Shown in pieces: positions 1-12,367 of a DNA stretch of 64,000 nt. Position numbers and translations under genes: made by a program. Numbering within the stretch: the first letter of the stretch is position 1; every line of letters begins with the position of its first letter. The notes beneath the pieces were generated by a model that was not told the origin of the DNA, did no database searches, and was given only the letters and a program-made list of their open reading frames with translations. Source of the DNA: Limnomonas spitsbergensis. Lineage: Eukaryota > Chlorophyta > Chlorophyceae > Chlamydomonadales. The DNA lies in the NCBI GenBank assembly GCA_037349105.1, contig JAYJMM010000114.1, positions 6,377,501 through 6,441,500 on the forward strand, written 5' to 3'.

Positions 1-716
1 GACCCTGGGTCCTTAACCCTGCCCTGGCTTTTACACCCACATGCCTGGCCCACAACCCTGGGTCCTGAGATCTCCAGTATTCCCCTCAATCCTGTATTTA
101 GAACCCTCCAGCCTTGCCCTCAACCCTTGGTCCTTATCCCTGCCCTGGCTTTTACACCCACATGCCTGGCCCACAACCCTGGGTCCTGAGATCTCCAGTA
201 TTCCCCTCAATCCTGTATCCAAAACCCTCCAGCCTTGCCCTCAACCCTGGATCCAAAACCCTACAGCCTTGCCCTCAACCCTGGGCCCTTAACCCTGCCC
301 TGGCTTTTACACCGACATGCCTGACCCACAACCCTGGGTCCTGAGATCTCCAGTATTCCCCTCAATCCTGTATTTAAAACCCTCCAGCCTTGCCCTCAAC
401 CCTGGATTCAAAACCCTACAGCCTTGCCCTCAACCCTGGGCCCTTATCCCTGCCCTGGCTTTTACACCCACATGCCTGGCCCACAACCCTGGGTTAAAAA
501 CCCTCCTGCCTTGCCCTCAATCTTGGATCCAAAACCCTCCAGCCTTGCCCTCAACCCTGGGTCCTTAACCCTGCCCTGGCTTTTACACCCACATGCCTGG
601 CCCACAACCCTGGGTCCTGAGATCTCCAGTATTCCCCTCAATCCTGTATTTAGAACCCCCCAGCCTTGCCCTCGACCCTGGGTCCTTAACCCTGCCCTGG
701 CTTTTACACCCACATA

Positions 717-971
717 TCTTTCCCCCCCTTCAGATGTTTGCGGTGGCTGGGGAGCTGGGAGAGATGAGCGAAAGGGGAGTGGAGGGCACGGCGCAACATG
801 GGCACCAACATCCCTGCGACACAAGCAGGTACCCAATAACTCCCGGGGTCCATCCTGATGCCCTTTGACTCAGATCCCTCCATAACAAGGACCATGCTGC
901 TGCAAAATCCAACCAGTCAGGGTCCAGCCACCCTCCCGTACCCCCCGTGCTCTCCTAGACTCTCCACCATA
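717..971 (+). repeat. Non-satellite spacer, first of 35 copies (reference description)
   Basis: A ~255-bp block unlike the 34-bp word interrupts the monomers. Order: CTTTC7TTCAG, a G-rich 95-bp core starting ATGTTTGCGGTGG and ending CACAAGCAG, then GTACCCAATAACTCCC, and a tail through CCATAACAAGGACC to CCACCATACCCTACAGCC, where satellite resumes. The pyrimidine run plus CAG and the CAG|GTA boundary resemble a 3' and a 5' splice site around a 95-nt exon. Two flank types occur. Type T has CATCCTGATGCCCTTTGAC and returns to satellite through CAGCCTGGCCCACAACC. Type A has CATCCAGATGCCCTTAGAC and a longer tail, CAGCCTGGCCTCTCCACC. Function is unknown; exon-like is a description of the signals only. 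Confidence 0.9.
734..828 (+). other. Exon-like spacer core 1 (type T)
   Basis: 95 bp with CAG before and GT after. Frame 1 reads MFAVAGELGEMSERGVEG and onward to CDTS, then two leftover bases. Frame 3 is also open. Frame 2 stops at TGA after ten codons. The upstream satellite has the ACATATCTTTC variant seen only in cores 1 and 4-7. Confidence 0.4.
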
Positions 972-2478
972 CCCTACAGCCTGGCCCACAACCCTGGGTC
1001 CTGAGATCTCCAGTATTCCCCTCAATCCTGTATTTAAAACCCTCCAGCCTTGCCCTCAACCCTGGATCCAAAACCCTACAGCCTTGCCCTCAACCCTGGG
1101 CCCTTATCCCTGCCCTGGCTTTTACACCCACATGCCTGGCCTACAACCCAGGGTCCAAAACCCTCCTGCCTTGCCCTCAATCTTGGATCCAAAACCCTCC
1201 AGCCTTGCCCTCAACCCTGGGTCTTTAACCCTGCCCTGGCTTTTACACCCACATGCCTGGCCCACAACCCTGGGTCCTGAGATCTCCAGTATTCCCCTCA
1301 ATCCTGTATTTAAAACCCTCCAGCCTTGCCCTCAACCCTGGATCCAAGACCCTCCAGCCTTGCCCTCAACCCTGGGTCCTTAACCCTGCCCTGGCTTTTA
1401 CACCCACATGCCTGGCCCACAACCCTGGGTCTTGAGATCTCCAGTATTCCCCTCAATCCTGTATTTAAAACCCTCCAGCCTTGCCCTCAATCTTGGATCC
1501 AAAACCCTCCAGCCTTGCCCTCAACCCTGGGTCCTTAACCCTGCCCTGGCTTTTACACCCACATGCCTGGCCCACAACCCTGGGTCCTGAGATCTCCAGT
1601 ATTCCCCTCAATCCTGTATTTAAAACCCTCCAGCCTTGCCCTCAACCATGGATCCAAGACCCTCCAGCCTTGCCCTCAACCCTGGGTCCTTAACCCTGCC
1701 CTGGCTTTTACACCCACATGCCTGGCCCACAACCCTGGGTCCTGAGATCTCCAGTATTCCCCTCAATCCTGTATCCAAAACCCTCCAGCCTTGCCCTCAA
1801 CCATGGATCCAAAACCCTCCAGCCTTGCCCTCAACCATGGGCCCTTATCCCTGCCCTGGCTTTTACACCCACATGCCTGGCCCACAACCCAGGGTCCAAA
1901 AACCCTCCTGCCTTGCCCTCAATCTTGGATCCAAAACCCTCCAGCCTTGCCCTCAACCCTGGGTCCTTAACCCTGCCCTGGCTTTTACACCCACATGCCT
2001 GGCCCACAACCCTGGGTCCTGAGATCTCCAGTATTCCCCTCAATCCTGTTTTTAAAACCCTCCAGCCTTGCCCCCAACCCTGGATCCAAGACCCTCCAGC
2101 CTTGCCCTCAACCCTGGGTCCTTAACCCTGCCCTGGCTTTTACACCCACATGCCTGGCCCACAACCCTGGGTCCTGAGATCTCCAGTATTCCCCTCAATC
2201 CTGTATCCAAAACCCTCCAGCCTTGCCCTCAACCATGGATCCAAAACCTTCCAGCCTTGCCCTCAACCCTGGGCCCTTATCCCTGCCCTGGCTTTTACAC
2301 CCACATGCCTGGCCCACAACCCTGGGTTCAAAACCCTCCTGCCTTGCCCTCAATCTTGGATCCAAAACCCTCCAGCCTTGCCCTCAACCCTGGATCCAAA
2401 ACCCTCCAGCCTTGCCCTCGACCCTAGGTCCTTATCCCTGCCCTGGCTTTTACACCCACATGCCTTTCCCCCCTTCAG

Positions 2479-2573
2479 ATGTTTGCGGTGGCTGGGGAGC
2501 TGGGAGAGATGAGCGAAAGGGGAGTGGAGGGCACGGCGCAACATGGGCACCATCATCCCTGCGACACAAGCAG
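2479..2573 (+). other. Exon-like spacer core 2 (type A)
   Basis: 1,745 bp after core 1. The upstream C-run has six C instead of seven, and CACCAACAT is changed to CACCATCAT (Gln to His in frame 1). First copy with the longer type A tail. Confidence 0.4.
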
Positions 2574-4457
2574 GTACCCAATAACTCCCGGGGTCCATCC
2601 AGATGCCCTTAGACTCAGATCCCTCCATAACAAGGACCATGCTGCTGCAAAATCCAACCAGTCAGGGTCCAGCCACCCTCCCGTACCCCCCGTGCTCTCC
2701 TAGACTCTCCACCATACCCTACAGCCTGGCCTCTCCACCATACCCTCCTGCCTTGCCCTCAATCTTGGGCCCTTATCCCTGCCCTGGCTTTTACACCCAC
2801 ATGCCTGGCCTACAACCCAGGGTCCAAAACCCTCCTGCCTTGCCCTCAATCTTGGAACCAAAACCCTCCAGCCTTGCCCTCAACCCTGGGTCCAAAACCC
2901 TCCAGCCTTGCCCTCAACCCTGGGTCCTTAACCCTGCCCTGGCTTTTACACCCACATGCCTGGCCTACAACCCAGGGTCCAAAACCCTCCTGCCTTGCCC
3001 TCAATCTTGGATCCAAAACCCTCCAGCCTTGCCCTCAACCATGGATCCAAAACCCTCCAGCCTTGCCCTCAACCATGGGCCCTTATCCCTGCCCTGGCTT
3101 TTACACCCACATGCCTGGCCCACAACCCTGGGTTCAAAACCCTCCTGCCTTGCCCTCAATCTTGGATCCAAAACCCTCCAGCCTTGCCCTCAACCCTGGA
3201 TCCAAAACCCTCCAGCCTTGCCCTCGACCCTGGGTCCTTAACCCTGCCCTGGCTTTTACACCGACATGCCTGGCCCACAACCCTGGGTCCTGAGATCTAC
3301 TGTATTCCCCTCAATCCTGTATTTAAAACCCTCCAGCCTTGCCCTCAATCTTGGATCCAAAACCTTCCAGCCTTGCCCTCGACCCTGGGTCCTTAACCCT
3401 GCCCTGGCTTTTACACCCACATGCCTGGCCCACAACCCTGGGTCCTGAGATCTCCAGTATTCCCCTCAATCCTGTATTTAGAACCCTCCAGCCTTGCCCT
3501 CAACCCTGGGTCCTTAACCCTGCCCTAGCTTTTACACCCACATGCCTGGCCCACAACCCTGGGTCCTGAGATCTCCAGTATTCCCCTCAATCCTGTATCC
3601 AAAACCCTCCAGCCTTGCCCTCAACCCTGGATCCAAAACCCTACAGCCTTGCCCTCAACCCTGGGCCCTTAACCCTGCCCTGGCTTTTACACCGACATGC
3701 CTGACCCACAACCCTGGGTCCTGAGATCTCCAGTATTCCCCTCAATCCTGTATTTAAAACCCTCCAGCCTTGCCCTCAACCCTGGATTCAAAACCCTACA
3801 GCCTTGCCCTCAACCCTGGGCCCTTATCCCTGCCCTGGCTTTTACACCCACATGCCTGGCCCACAACCCTGGGTTAAAAACCCTCCTGCCTTGCCCTCAA
3901 TCTTGGATCCAAAACCCTCCAGCCTTGCCCTCAACCCTGGGTCCTTAACCCTGCCCTGGCTTTTACACCCACATGCCTGGCCCACAACCCTGGGTCCTGA
4001 GATCTCCAGTATTCCCCTCAATCCTGTTTTTAAAACCCTCCAGCCTTGCCCTCAACCCTGGATCCAAGACCCTCCAGCCTTGCCCTCAACCCTGGGTCCT
4101 TAACCCTGCCCTGGCTTTTACACCCACATGCCTGGCCCACAACCCTGGGTCCTGAGATCTCCAGTATTCCCCTCAATCCTGTATCCAAAACCCTCCAGCC
4201 TTGCCCTCAACCATGGATCCAAAACCTTCCAGCCTTGCCCTCAACCCTGGGCCCTTATCCCTGCCCTGGCTTTTACACCCACATGCCTGGCCCACAACCC
4301 TGGGTTCAAAACCCTCCTGCCTTGCCCTCAATCTTGGATCCAAAACCCTCCAGCCTTGCCCTCAACCCTGGATCCAAAACCCTCCAGCCTTGCCCTCGAC
4401 CCTAGGTCCTTATCCCTGCCCTGGCTTTTACACCCACATGCCTTTCCCCCCCTTCAG

Positions 4458-4552
4458 ATGTTTGCGGTGGCTGGGGAGCTGGGAGAGATGAGCGAAAGGG
4501 GAGTGGAGGGCACGGCGCAACATGGGCACCAACATCCCTGCGACACAAGCAG
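4458..4552 (+). other. Exon-like spacer core 3 (type A)
   Basis: 1,979 bp after core 2. The core is unchanged from copy 1 and the downstream flank is type A. Confidence 0.4.
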
Positions 4553-7453
4553 GTACCCAATAACTCCCGGGGTCCATCCAGATGCCCTTAGACTCAGATC
4601 CCTCCATAACAAGGACCATGCTGCTGCAAAATCCAACCAGTCAGGGTCCAGCCACCCTCCCGTACCCCCCGTGCTCTCCTAGACTCTCCACCATACCCTA
4701 CAGCCTGGCCTCTCCACCATACCCTCCTGCCTTGCCCTCAATCTTGGGCCCTTATCCCTGCCCTGGCTTTTACACCCACATGCCTGGCCTACAACCCAGG
4801 GTCCAAAACCCTCCTGCCTTGCCCTCAATCTTGGAACCAAAACCCTCCAGCCTTGCCCTCAACCCTGGGTCCAAAACCCTCCAGCCTTGCCCTCAACCCT
4901 GGGTCCTTAACCCTGCCCTGGCTTTTACACCCACATGCCTGGCCTACAACCCAGGGTCCAAAACCCTCCTGCCTTGCCCTCAATCTTGGATCCAAAACCC
5001 TCCAGCCTTGCCCTCAACCCTGGGTCTTTAACCCTGCCCTGGCTTTTACACCCACATGCCTGGCCCACAACCCTGGGTCCTGAGATCTCCAGTATTCCCC
5101 TCAATCCTGTATTTAAAACCCTCCAGCCTTGCCCTCAACCCTGGATCCAAGACCCTCCAGCCTTGCCCTCAACCCTGGGTCCTTAACCCTGCCCTGGCTT
5201 TTACACCCACATGCCTGGCCCACAACCCTGGGTCTTGAGATCTCCAGTATTCCCCTCAATCCTGTATTTAAAACCCTCCAGCCTTGCCCTCAATCTTGGA
5301 TCCAAAACCCTCCAGCCTTGCCCTCAACCCTGGGTCCTTAACCCTGCCCTGGCTTTTACACCCACATGCCTGGCCCACAACCCTGGGTCCTGAGATCTCC
5401 AGTATTCCCCTCAATCCTGTATTTAAAACCCTCCAGCCTTGCCCTCAACCATGGATCCAAGACCCTCCAGCCTTGCCCTCAACCCTGGGTCCTTAACCCT
5501 GCCCTGGCTTTTACACCCACATGCCTGGCCCACAACCCTGGGTCCTGAGATCTCCAGTATTCCCCTCAATCCTGTATCCAAAACCCTCCAGCCTTGCCCT
5601 CAACCATGGATCCAAAACCCTCCAGCCTTGCCATCAACCATGGGCCCTTATCCCTGCCCTGGCTTTTACACCCACATGCCTGGCCCACAACCCAGGGTCC
5701 AAAACCCTCCTGCCTTGCCCTCAATCTTGGATCCAAAACCCTCCAGCCTTGCCCTCAACCCTGGGTCCTTAACCCTGCCCTGGCTTTTACACCAACATGC
5801 CTGGCACACAACCCTGGGTCCTGAGATCTCCAGTATTCCCCTCAATCTTGTATTTAGAACCCTCCAGCCTTGCCCTCAACCCTGGATCCAAGACCCTCCA
5901 GCCTTGCCCTCAACCCTGGGTCCTTAACCCTGCCCTGGCTTTTACACCGACATGCCTGGCCCACAACCCTGGGTCCTGAGATCTCCAGTATTCCCCTCAA
6001 TCCTGTATCCAAAACCCTCCAGCCTTGCCCTCAACCATGGATCCAAAACCCTCCAGCCTTGCCCTCAACCCTGGGCCCTTATCCCTGCCCTGGCTTTTAC
6101 ACCCACATGCCTGGCCCACAACCCTGGGTTCAAAACCCTCCTGCCTTGCCCTCAATCTTGGATCCAAAACCCTCCAGCCTTGCCCTCAACCCTGGATCCA
6201 AAACCCTCCAGCCTTGCCCTCGACCCTGGGTCCTTAACCCTGCCCTGGCTTTTACACCGACATGCCTGGCCCACAACCCTGGGTCCTGAGATCTCCAGTA
6301 TTCCCCTCAATCCTGTATTTAAAACCCTCCAGCCTTGCCCTCAATCTTGGATCCAAAACCTTCCAGCCTTGCCCTCGACCCTGGGTCCTTAACCCTGCCC
6401 TGGCTTTTACACCCACATGCCTGGCCCACAACCCTGGGTCCTGAGATCTCCAGTATTCCCCTCAATCCTGTATTTAGAACCCTCCAGCCTTGCCCTCAAC
6501 CCTGGGTCCTTATCCCTGCCCTGGCTTTTACACCCACATGCCTGGCACACAACCCTGGGTCCTGAGATCTCCAGTATTCCCCTCAATCCTGTATCCAAAA
6601 CCCTCCAGCCTTGCCCTCAACCCTGGATCCAAAACCCTACAGCCTTGCCCTCAACCCTGGGCCCTTAACCCTGCCCTGGCTTTTACACCGACATGCCTGA
6701 CCCACAACCCTGGGTCCTGAGATCTCCAGTATTCCCCTCAATCCTGTATTTAAAACCCTCCAGCCTTGCCCTCAACCCTGGATTCAAAACCCTACAGCCT
6801 TGCCCTCAACCCTGGGCCCTTATCCCTGCCCTGGCTTTTACACCCACATGCCTGGCCCACAACCCTGGGTTAAAAACCCTCCTGCCTTGCCCTCAATCTT
6901 GGATCCAAAACCCTCCAGCCTTGCCCTCAACCCTGGGTCCTTAACCCTGCCCTGGCTTTTACACCCACATGCCTGGCCCACAACCCTGGGTCCTGAGATC
7001 TCCAGTATTCCCCTCAATCCTGTATTTAGAACCCTCCAGCCTTGCCCTCAACCCTGGATCCAAGACCCTCCAGCCTTGCCCTCAACCCTGGGTCCTTAAC
7101 CCTGCCCTGGCTTTTACACCCACATGCCTAGCCCACAACCCTGGGTCCTGAGATTCTCAGTATTCCCCTCAATCCTGTATCCAAAACCCTCCAGCCTTGC
7201 CCTCAACCATGGATCCAAAACCCTCCAGCCTTGCCCTCAACCCTGGGCCCTTATCCCTGCCCTGGCTTTTACACCCACATGCCTGGCCCACAACCCTGGG
7301 TTCAAAACCCTCCTGCCTTGCCCTCAATCTTGGATCCAAAACCCTCCAGCCTTGCCCTCAACCCTGGATCCAAAACCCCCCAGCCTTGCCCTCGACCCTG
7401 GGTCCTTAACCCTGCCCTGGCTTTTACACCCACATATCTTTCCCCCCCTTCAG

Positions 7454-7548
7454 ATGTTTGCGGTGGCTGGGGAGCTGGGAGAGATGAGCGAAAGGGGAGT
7501 GGAGGGCACGGCGCAACATGGGCACCAACATCCCTGCGACACAAGCAG
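7454..7548 (+). other. Exon-like spacer core 4 (type T)
   Basis: 2,996 bp after core 3. ACATATCTTTC upstream and type T tail; first spacer of the ~4,819-bp duplicated block. Confidence 0.4.
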
Positions 7549-9354
7549 GTACCCAATAACTCCCGGGGTCCATCCTGATGCCCTTTGACTCAGATCCCTC
7601 CATAACAAGGACCATGCTGCTGCAAAATCCAACCAGTCAGGGTCCAGCCACCCTCCCGTACCCCCCGTGCTCTCCTAGACTCTCCACCATACCCTACAGC
7701 CTGGCCCACAACCCTGGGTCCTGAGATCTCCAGTATTCCCCTCAATCCTGTATTTAAAACCCTCCAGCCTTGCCCTCAACCCTGGATCCAAAACACTACA
7801 GCCTTGCCCTCAACCCTGGGCCCTTATCCCTGCCCTGGCTTTTACACCCACATGCCTGGCCTACAACCCAGGGTCCAAAACCCTCCTGCCTTGCCCTCAA
7901 TCTTGGATCCAAAACCCTCCAGCCTTGCCCTCAACCCTGGGTCTTTAACCATGCCCTGGCTTTTACACCCACATGCCTGGCCCACAACCCTGGGTCCTGA
8001 GATCTCCAGTATTCCCCTCAATCCTGTATTTAAAACCCTCCAGCCTTGCCCTCAACCCTGGATCCAAGACCCTCCAGCCTTGCCCTCAACCCTGGGTCCT
8101 TAACCCTGCCCTGGCTTTTACACCCACATGCCTGGCCCACAACCCTGGGTCTTGAGATCTCCAGTATTCCCCTCAATCCTGTATTTAAAACCCTCCAGCC
8201 TTGCCCTCAATCTTGGATCCAAAACCCTCCAGCCTTGCCCTCAACCCTGGGTCCTTAACCCTGCCCTGGCTTTTACACCCACATGCCTGGCCCACAACCC
8301 TGGGTCCTGAGATCTCCAGTATTCCCCTCAATCCTGTATTTAAAACCCTCCAGCCTTGCCCTCAACCATGGATCCAAGACCCTCCAGCCTTGCCCTCAAC
8401 CCTGGGTCCTTAACCCTGCCCTGGCTTTTACACCCACATGCCTGGCCCACAACCCTGGGTCCTGAGATCTCCAGTATTCCCCTCAATCCTGTATCCAAAA
8501 CCCTCCAGCCTTGCCCTCAACCATGGATCCAAAACCCTCCAGCCTTGCCCTCAACCATGGGCCCTTATCCCTGCCCTGGCTTTTACACCCACATGCCTGG
8601 CCCACAACCCAGGGTCCAAAAACCCTCCTGCCTTGCCCTCAATCTTGGATCCAAAACCCTCCAGCCTTGCCCTCAACCCTGGGTCCTTAACCCTGCCCTG
8701 GCTTTTACACCAACATGCCTGGCACACAACCCTGGGTCCTGAGATCTCCAGTATTCCCCTCAATCTTGTATTTAGAACCCTCCAGCCTGGCCCTCAACCC
8801 TGTATCCAAGACCCTCCAGCCTTGCCCTCAACCCTGGGCCCTTATCCCTGCCCTGGCTTTTACACCGACATGCCTGGCCCACAACCCTGGGTCCTGAGAT
8901 CTCCAGTATTCCCCTCAATCCTGTATTTAGAACCCTCCAGCCTTGCACTCAACCCTGGATCCAAGACCCTCCAGCCTTGCCCTCAACCCTGGGTCCTTAA
9001 CCCTGCCATGGCTTTTACACCCACATGCCTGGCCCACAACCCTGGGTCCTGAGATCTCCAGTATTCCCCTCAATCCTGTATCCAAAACCCTCCAGCCTTG
9101 CCCTCAACCATGGATCCAAAACCCTCCAGCCTTGCCCTCAACCCTGGGCCCTTATCCCTGCCCTGGCTTTTACACCCACATGCCTGGCCCACAACCCTGG
9201 GTTCAAAACCCTCCTGCCTTGCCCTCAATCTTGGATCCAAAACCCTCCAGCCTTGCCCTCAACCCTGGATCCAAAACCCCCCAGCCTTGCCCTCGACCCT
9301 GGGTCCTTAACCCTGCCCTGGCTTTTACACCCACATATCTTTCCCCCCCTTCAG

Positions 9355-9449
9355 ATGTTTGCGGTGGCTGGGGAGCTGGGAGAGATGAGCGAAAGGGGAG
9401 TGGAGGGCACGGCGCAACATGGGCACCAACATCCCTGCGACACAAGCAG
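9355..9449 (+). other. Exon-like spacer core 5 (type T)
   Basis: 1,901 bp after core 4; ACATATCTTTC upstream, type T. Confidence 0.4.
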
Positions 9450-12272
9450 GTACCCAATAACTCCCGGGGTCCATCCTGATGCCCTTTGACTCAGATCCCT
9501 CCATAACAAGGACCATGCTGCTGCAAAATCCAACCAGTCAGGGTCCAGCCACCCTCCCGTACCCCCCGTGCTCTCCTAGACTCTCCACCATACCCTACAG
9601 CCTGGCCCACAACCCTGGGTCCTGAGATCTCCAGTATTCCCCTCAATCCTGTATTTAAAACCCTCCAGCCTTGCCCTCAACCCTGGATCCAAAACACTAC
9701 AGCCTTGCCCTCAACCCTGGGCCCTTATCCCTGCCCTGGCTTTTACACCCACATGCCTGGCCTACAACCCAGGGTCCAAAACCCTCCTGCCTTGCCCTCA
9801 ATCTTGGATCCAAAACCCTCCAGCCTTGCCCTCAACCCTGGGTCTTTAACCCTGCCCTGGCTTTTACACCGACATGCCTGACCCACAACCCTGGGTCCTG
9901 AGATCTCCAGTATTCCCCTCAATCATGTATTTAAAACCCTCCAGCCTTGCCCTCAACCCTGGATCCAAGACCCTCCAGCCTTGCCCTCAACCCTGGGTCC
10001 TTAACCCTGCCCTGGCTTTTACACCCACATGCCTGGCCCACAACCCTGGGTCTTGAGATCTCCAGTATTCCCCTCAATCCTGTATTTAAAACCCTCCAGC
10101 CTTGCCCTCAATCTTGGATCCAAAACCCTCCAGCCTTGCCCTCAACCCTGGGTCCTTAACCCTGCCCTGGCTTTTACACCCACATGCCTGGCCCACAACC
10201 CTGGGTCCGGAGATCTCCAGTATTCCCCTCAATCCTGTATTTAAAACCCTCCAGCCTTGCCCTCAACCATGGATCCAAGACCCTCCAGCCTTGCCCTCAA
10301 CCCTGGGTCCTTAACCCTGCCCTGGCTTTTACACCCACATGCCTGGCCCACAACCCTGGGTCCTGAGATCTCCAGTATTCCCCTCAATCCTGTATCAAAA
10401 ACCCTCCAGCCTTGCCCTCAACCATGGATCCAAAACCCTCCAGCCTTGCCCTCAACCATGGGCCCTTATCCCTGCCCTGGCTTTTACACCCACATGCCTG
10501 GCCCACAACCCAGGGTCCAAAAACCCTCCTGCCTTGCCCTCAATCTTGGATCCAAAACCCTCCAGCCTTGCCCTCAACCCTGGGTCCTTAACCCTGCCCT
10601 GGCTTTTACACCAACATGCCTGGCACACAACCCTGGGTCCTGAGATCTCCAGTATTCCCCTCAATCTTGTATTTAGAACCCTCCAGCCTTGCCCTCAACC
10701 CTGGATCCAAGACCCTCCAGCCTTGCCCTCAACCCTGGGCCCTTATCCCTGCCCTGGCTTTTACACCGACATGCCTGGCCCACAACCCTGGGTCCTGAGA
10801 TCTCCAGTATTCCCCTCAATCTTGTATCCAAAACCCTCCAGCCTTGCCCTCAACCATGGATCCAAAACCCTCCAGCCTTGCCCTCAACCCTGGGCCCTTA
10901 TCCCTGCCCTGGCTTTTACACCCACATGCCTGGCCCACAACCCTGGGTTCAAAACCCTCCTGCCTTGCCCTCAATCTTGGATCCAAAACCCTCCAGCCTT
11001 GCCCTCAACCCTGGATCCAAAACCCTCCAGCCTTGCCCTCGACCCTGGGTCCTTAACCCTGCCCTGGCTTTTACACCGACATGCCTGGCCCACAACCCTG
11101 GGTCCTGAGATCTCCAGTATTCCCCTCAATCCTGTATTTAAAACCCTTCAGCCTTGCCCTCAATCTTGGATCCAAAACCTTCCAGCCTTGCCCTCGACCC
11201 TGGGTCCTTAACCCTGCCCTGGCTTTTACACCCACATGCCTGGCCCACAACCCTGGGTCCTGAGATCTCCAGTATTCCCCTCAATCCTGTATTTAGAACC
11301 CTCCAGCCTTGCCCTCAACCCTGGGTCCTTAACCCTGCCCTGGCTTTTACACCCACATGCCTGGCCCACAACCCTGGGTCCTGAGATCTCCAGTATTCCC
11401 CTCAATCCTGTATCCAAAACCCTCCAGCCTTGCCCTCAACCCTGGATCCAAAACCCTACAGCCTTGCCCTCAACCCTGGGCCCTTAACCCTGCCCTGGCT
11501 TTTACACCGACATGCCTGACCCACAACCCTGGGTCCTGAGATCTCCAGTATTCCCCTCAATCCTGTATTTAAAACCCTCCAGCCTTGCCCTCAACCCTGG
11601 ATTCAAAACCCTACAGCCTTGCCCTCAACCCTGGGCCCTTATCCCTGCCCTGGCTTTTACACCCACATGCCTGGCCCACAACCCTGGGTTAAAAACCCTC
11701 CTGCCTTGCCCTCAATCTTGGATCCAAAACCCTCCAGCCTTGCCCTCAACCCTGGGTCCTTAACCCTGCCCTGGCTTTTACACCCACATGCCTGGCCCAC
11801 AACCCTGGGTCCTGAGATCTCCAGTATTCCCCTCAATCCTGTATTTAGAACCCTCCAGCCTTGCACTCAACCCTGGATCCAAGACCCTCCAGCCTTGCCC
11901 TCAACCCTGGGTCCTTAACCCTGCCCTGGCTTTTACACCCACATGCCTAGCCCACAACCCTGGGTCCTGAGATTCTCAGTATTCCCCTCAATCCTGTATC
12001 CAAAACCCTCCAGCCTTGCCCTCAACCATGGATCCAAAACCCTCCAGCCTTGCCCTCAACCCTGGGCCCTTATCCCTGCCCTGGCTTTTACACCCACATG
12101 CCTGGCCCACAACCCTGGGTTCAAAACCCTCCTGCCTTGCCCTCAATCTTGGATCCAAAACCCTCCAGCCTTGCCCTCAACCCTGGATCCAAAACCCCCC
12201 AGCCTTGCCCTCGACCCTGGGTCCTTAACCCTGCCCTGGCTTTTACACCCACATATCTTTCCCCCCCTTCAG

Positions 12273-12367
12273 ATTTTTGCGGTGGCTGGGGAGCTGGGAG
12301 AGATGAGCGAAAGGGGAGTGGAGGGCACGGCGCAACATGGGCACCAACATCCCTGCGACACAAGCAG
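12273..12367 (+). other. Exon-like spacer core 6 (type T, ATG changed to ATT)
   Basis: 2,918 bp after core 5 and 4,819 bp after core 4. It is the only copy in which the first codon ATG is ATT. The splice-like borders are intact. Confidence 0.4.

Larger units (their letters stand above)
2870..7566 (+). repeat. Higher-order repeat, ~2,996-bp period
   Basis: Monomer order at about 2870-4570 recurs 2,996 bp later (cores 3 and 4 are 2,996 apart; the monomer starts at 2956, 3266, 3697, 3804 and 3973 recur at 5952, 6262, 6693, 6800 and 6969). It ends in the spacer, where the tail changes from type A to type T. Boundaries are approximate. Confidence 0.7.
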
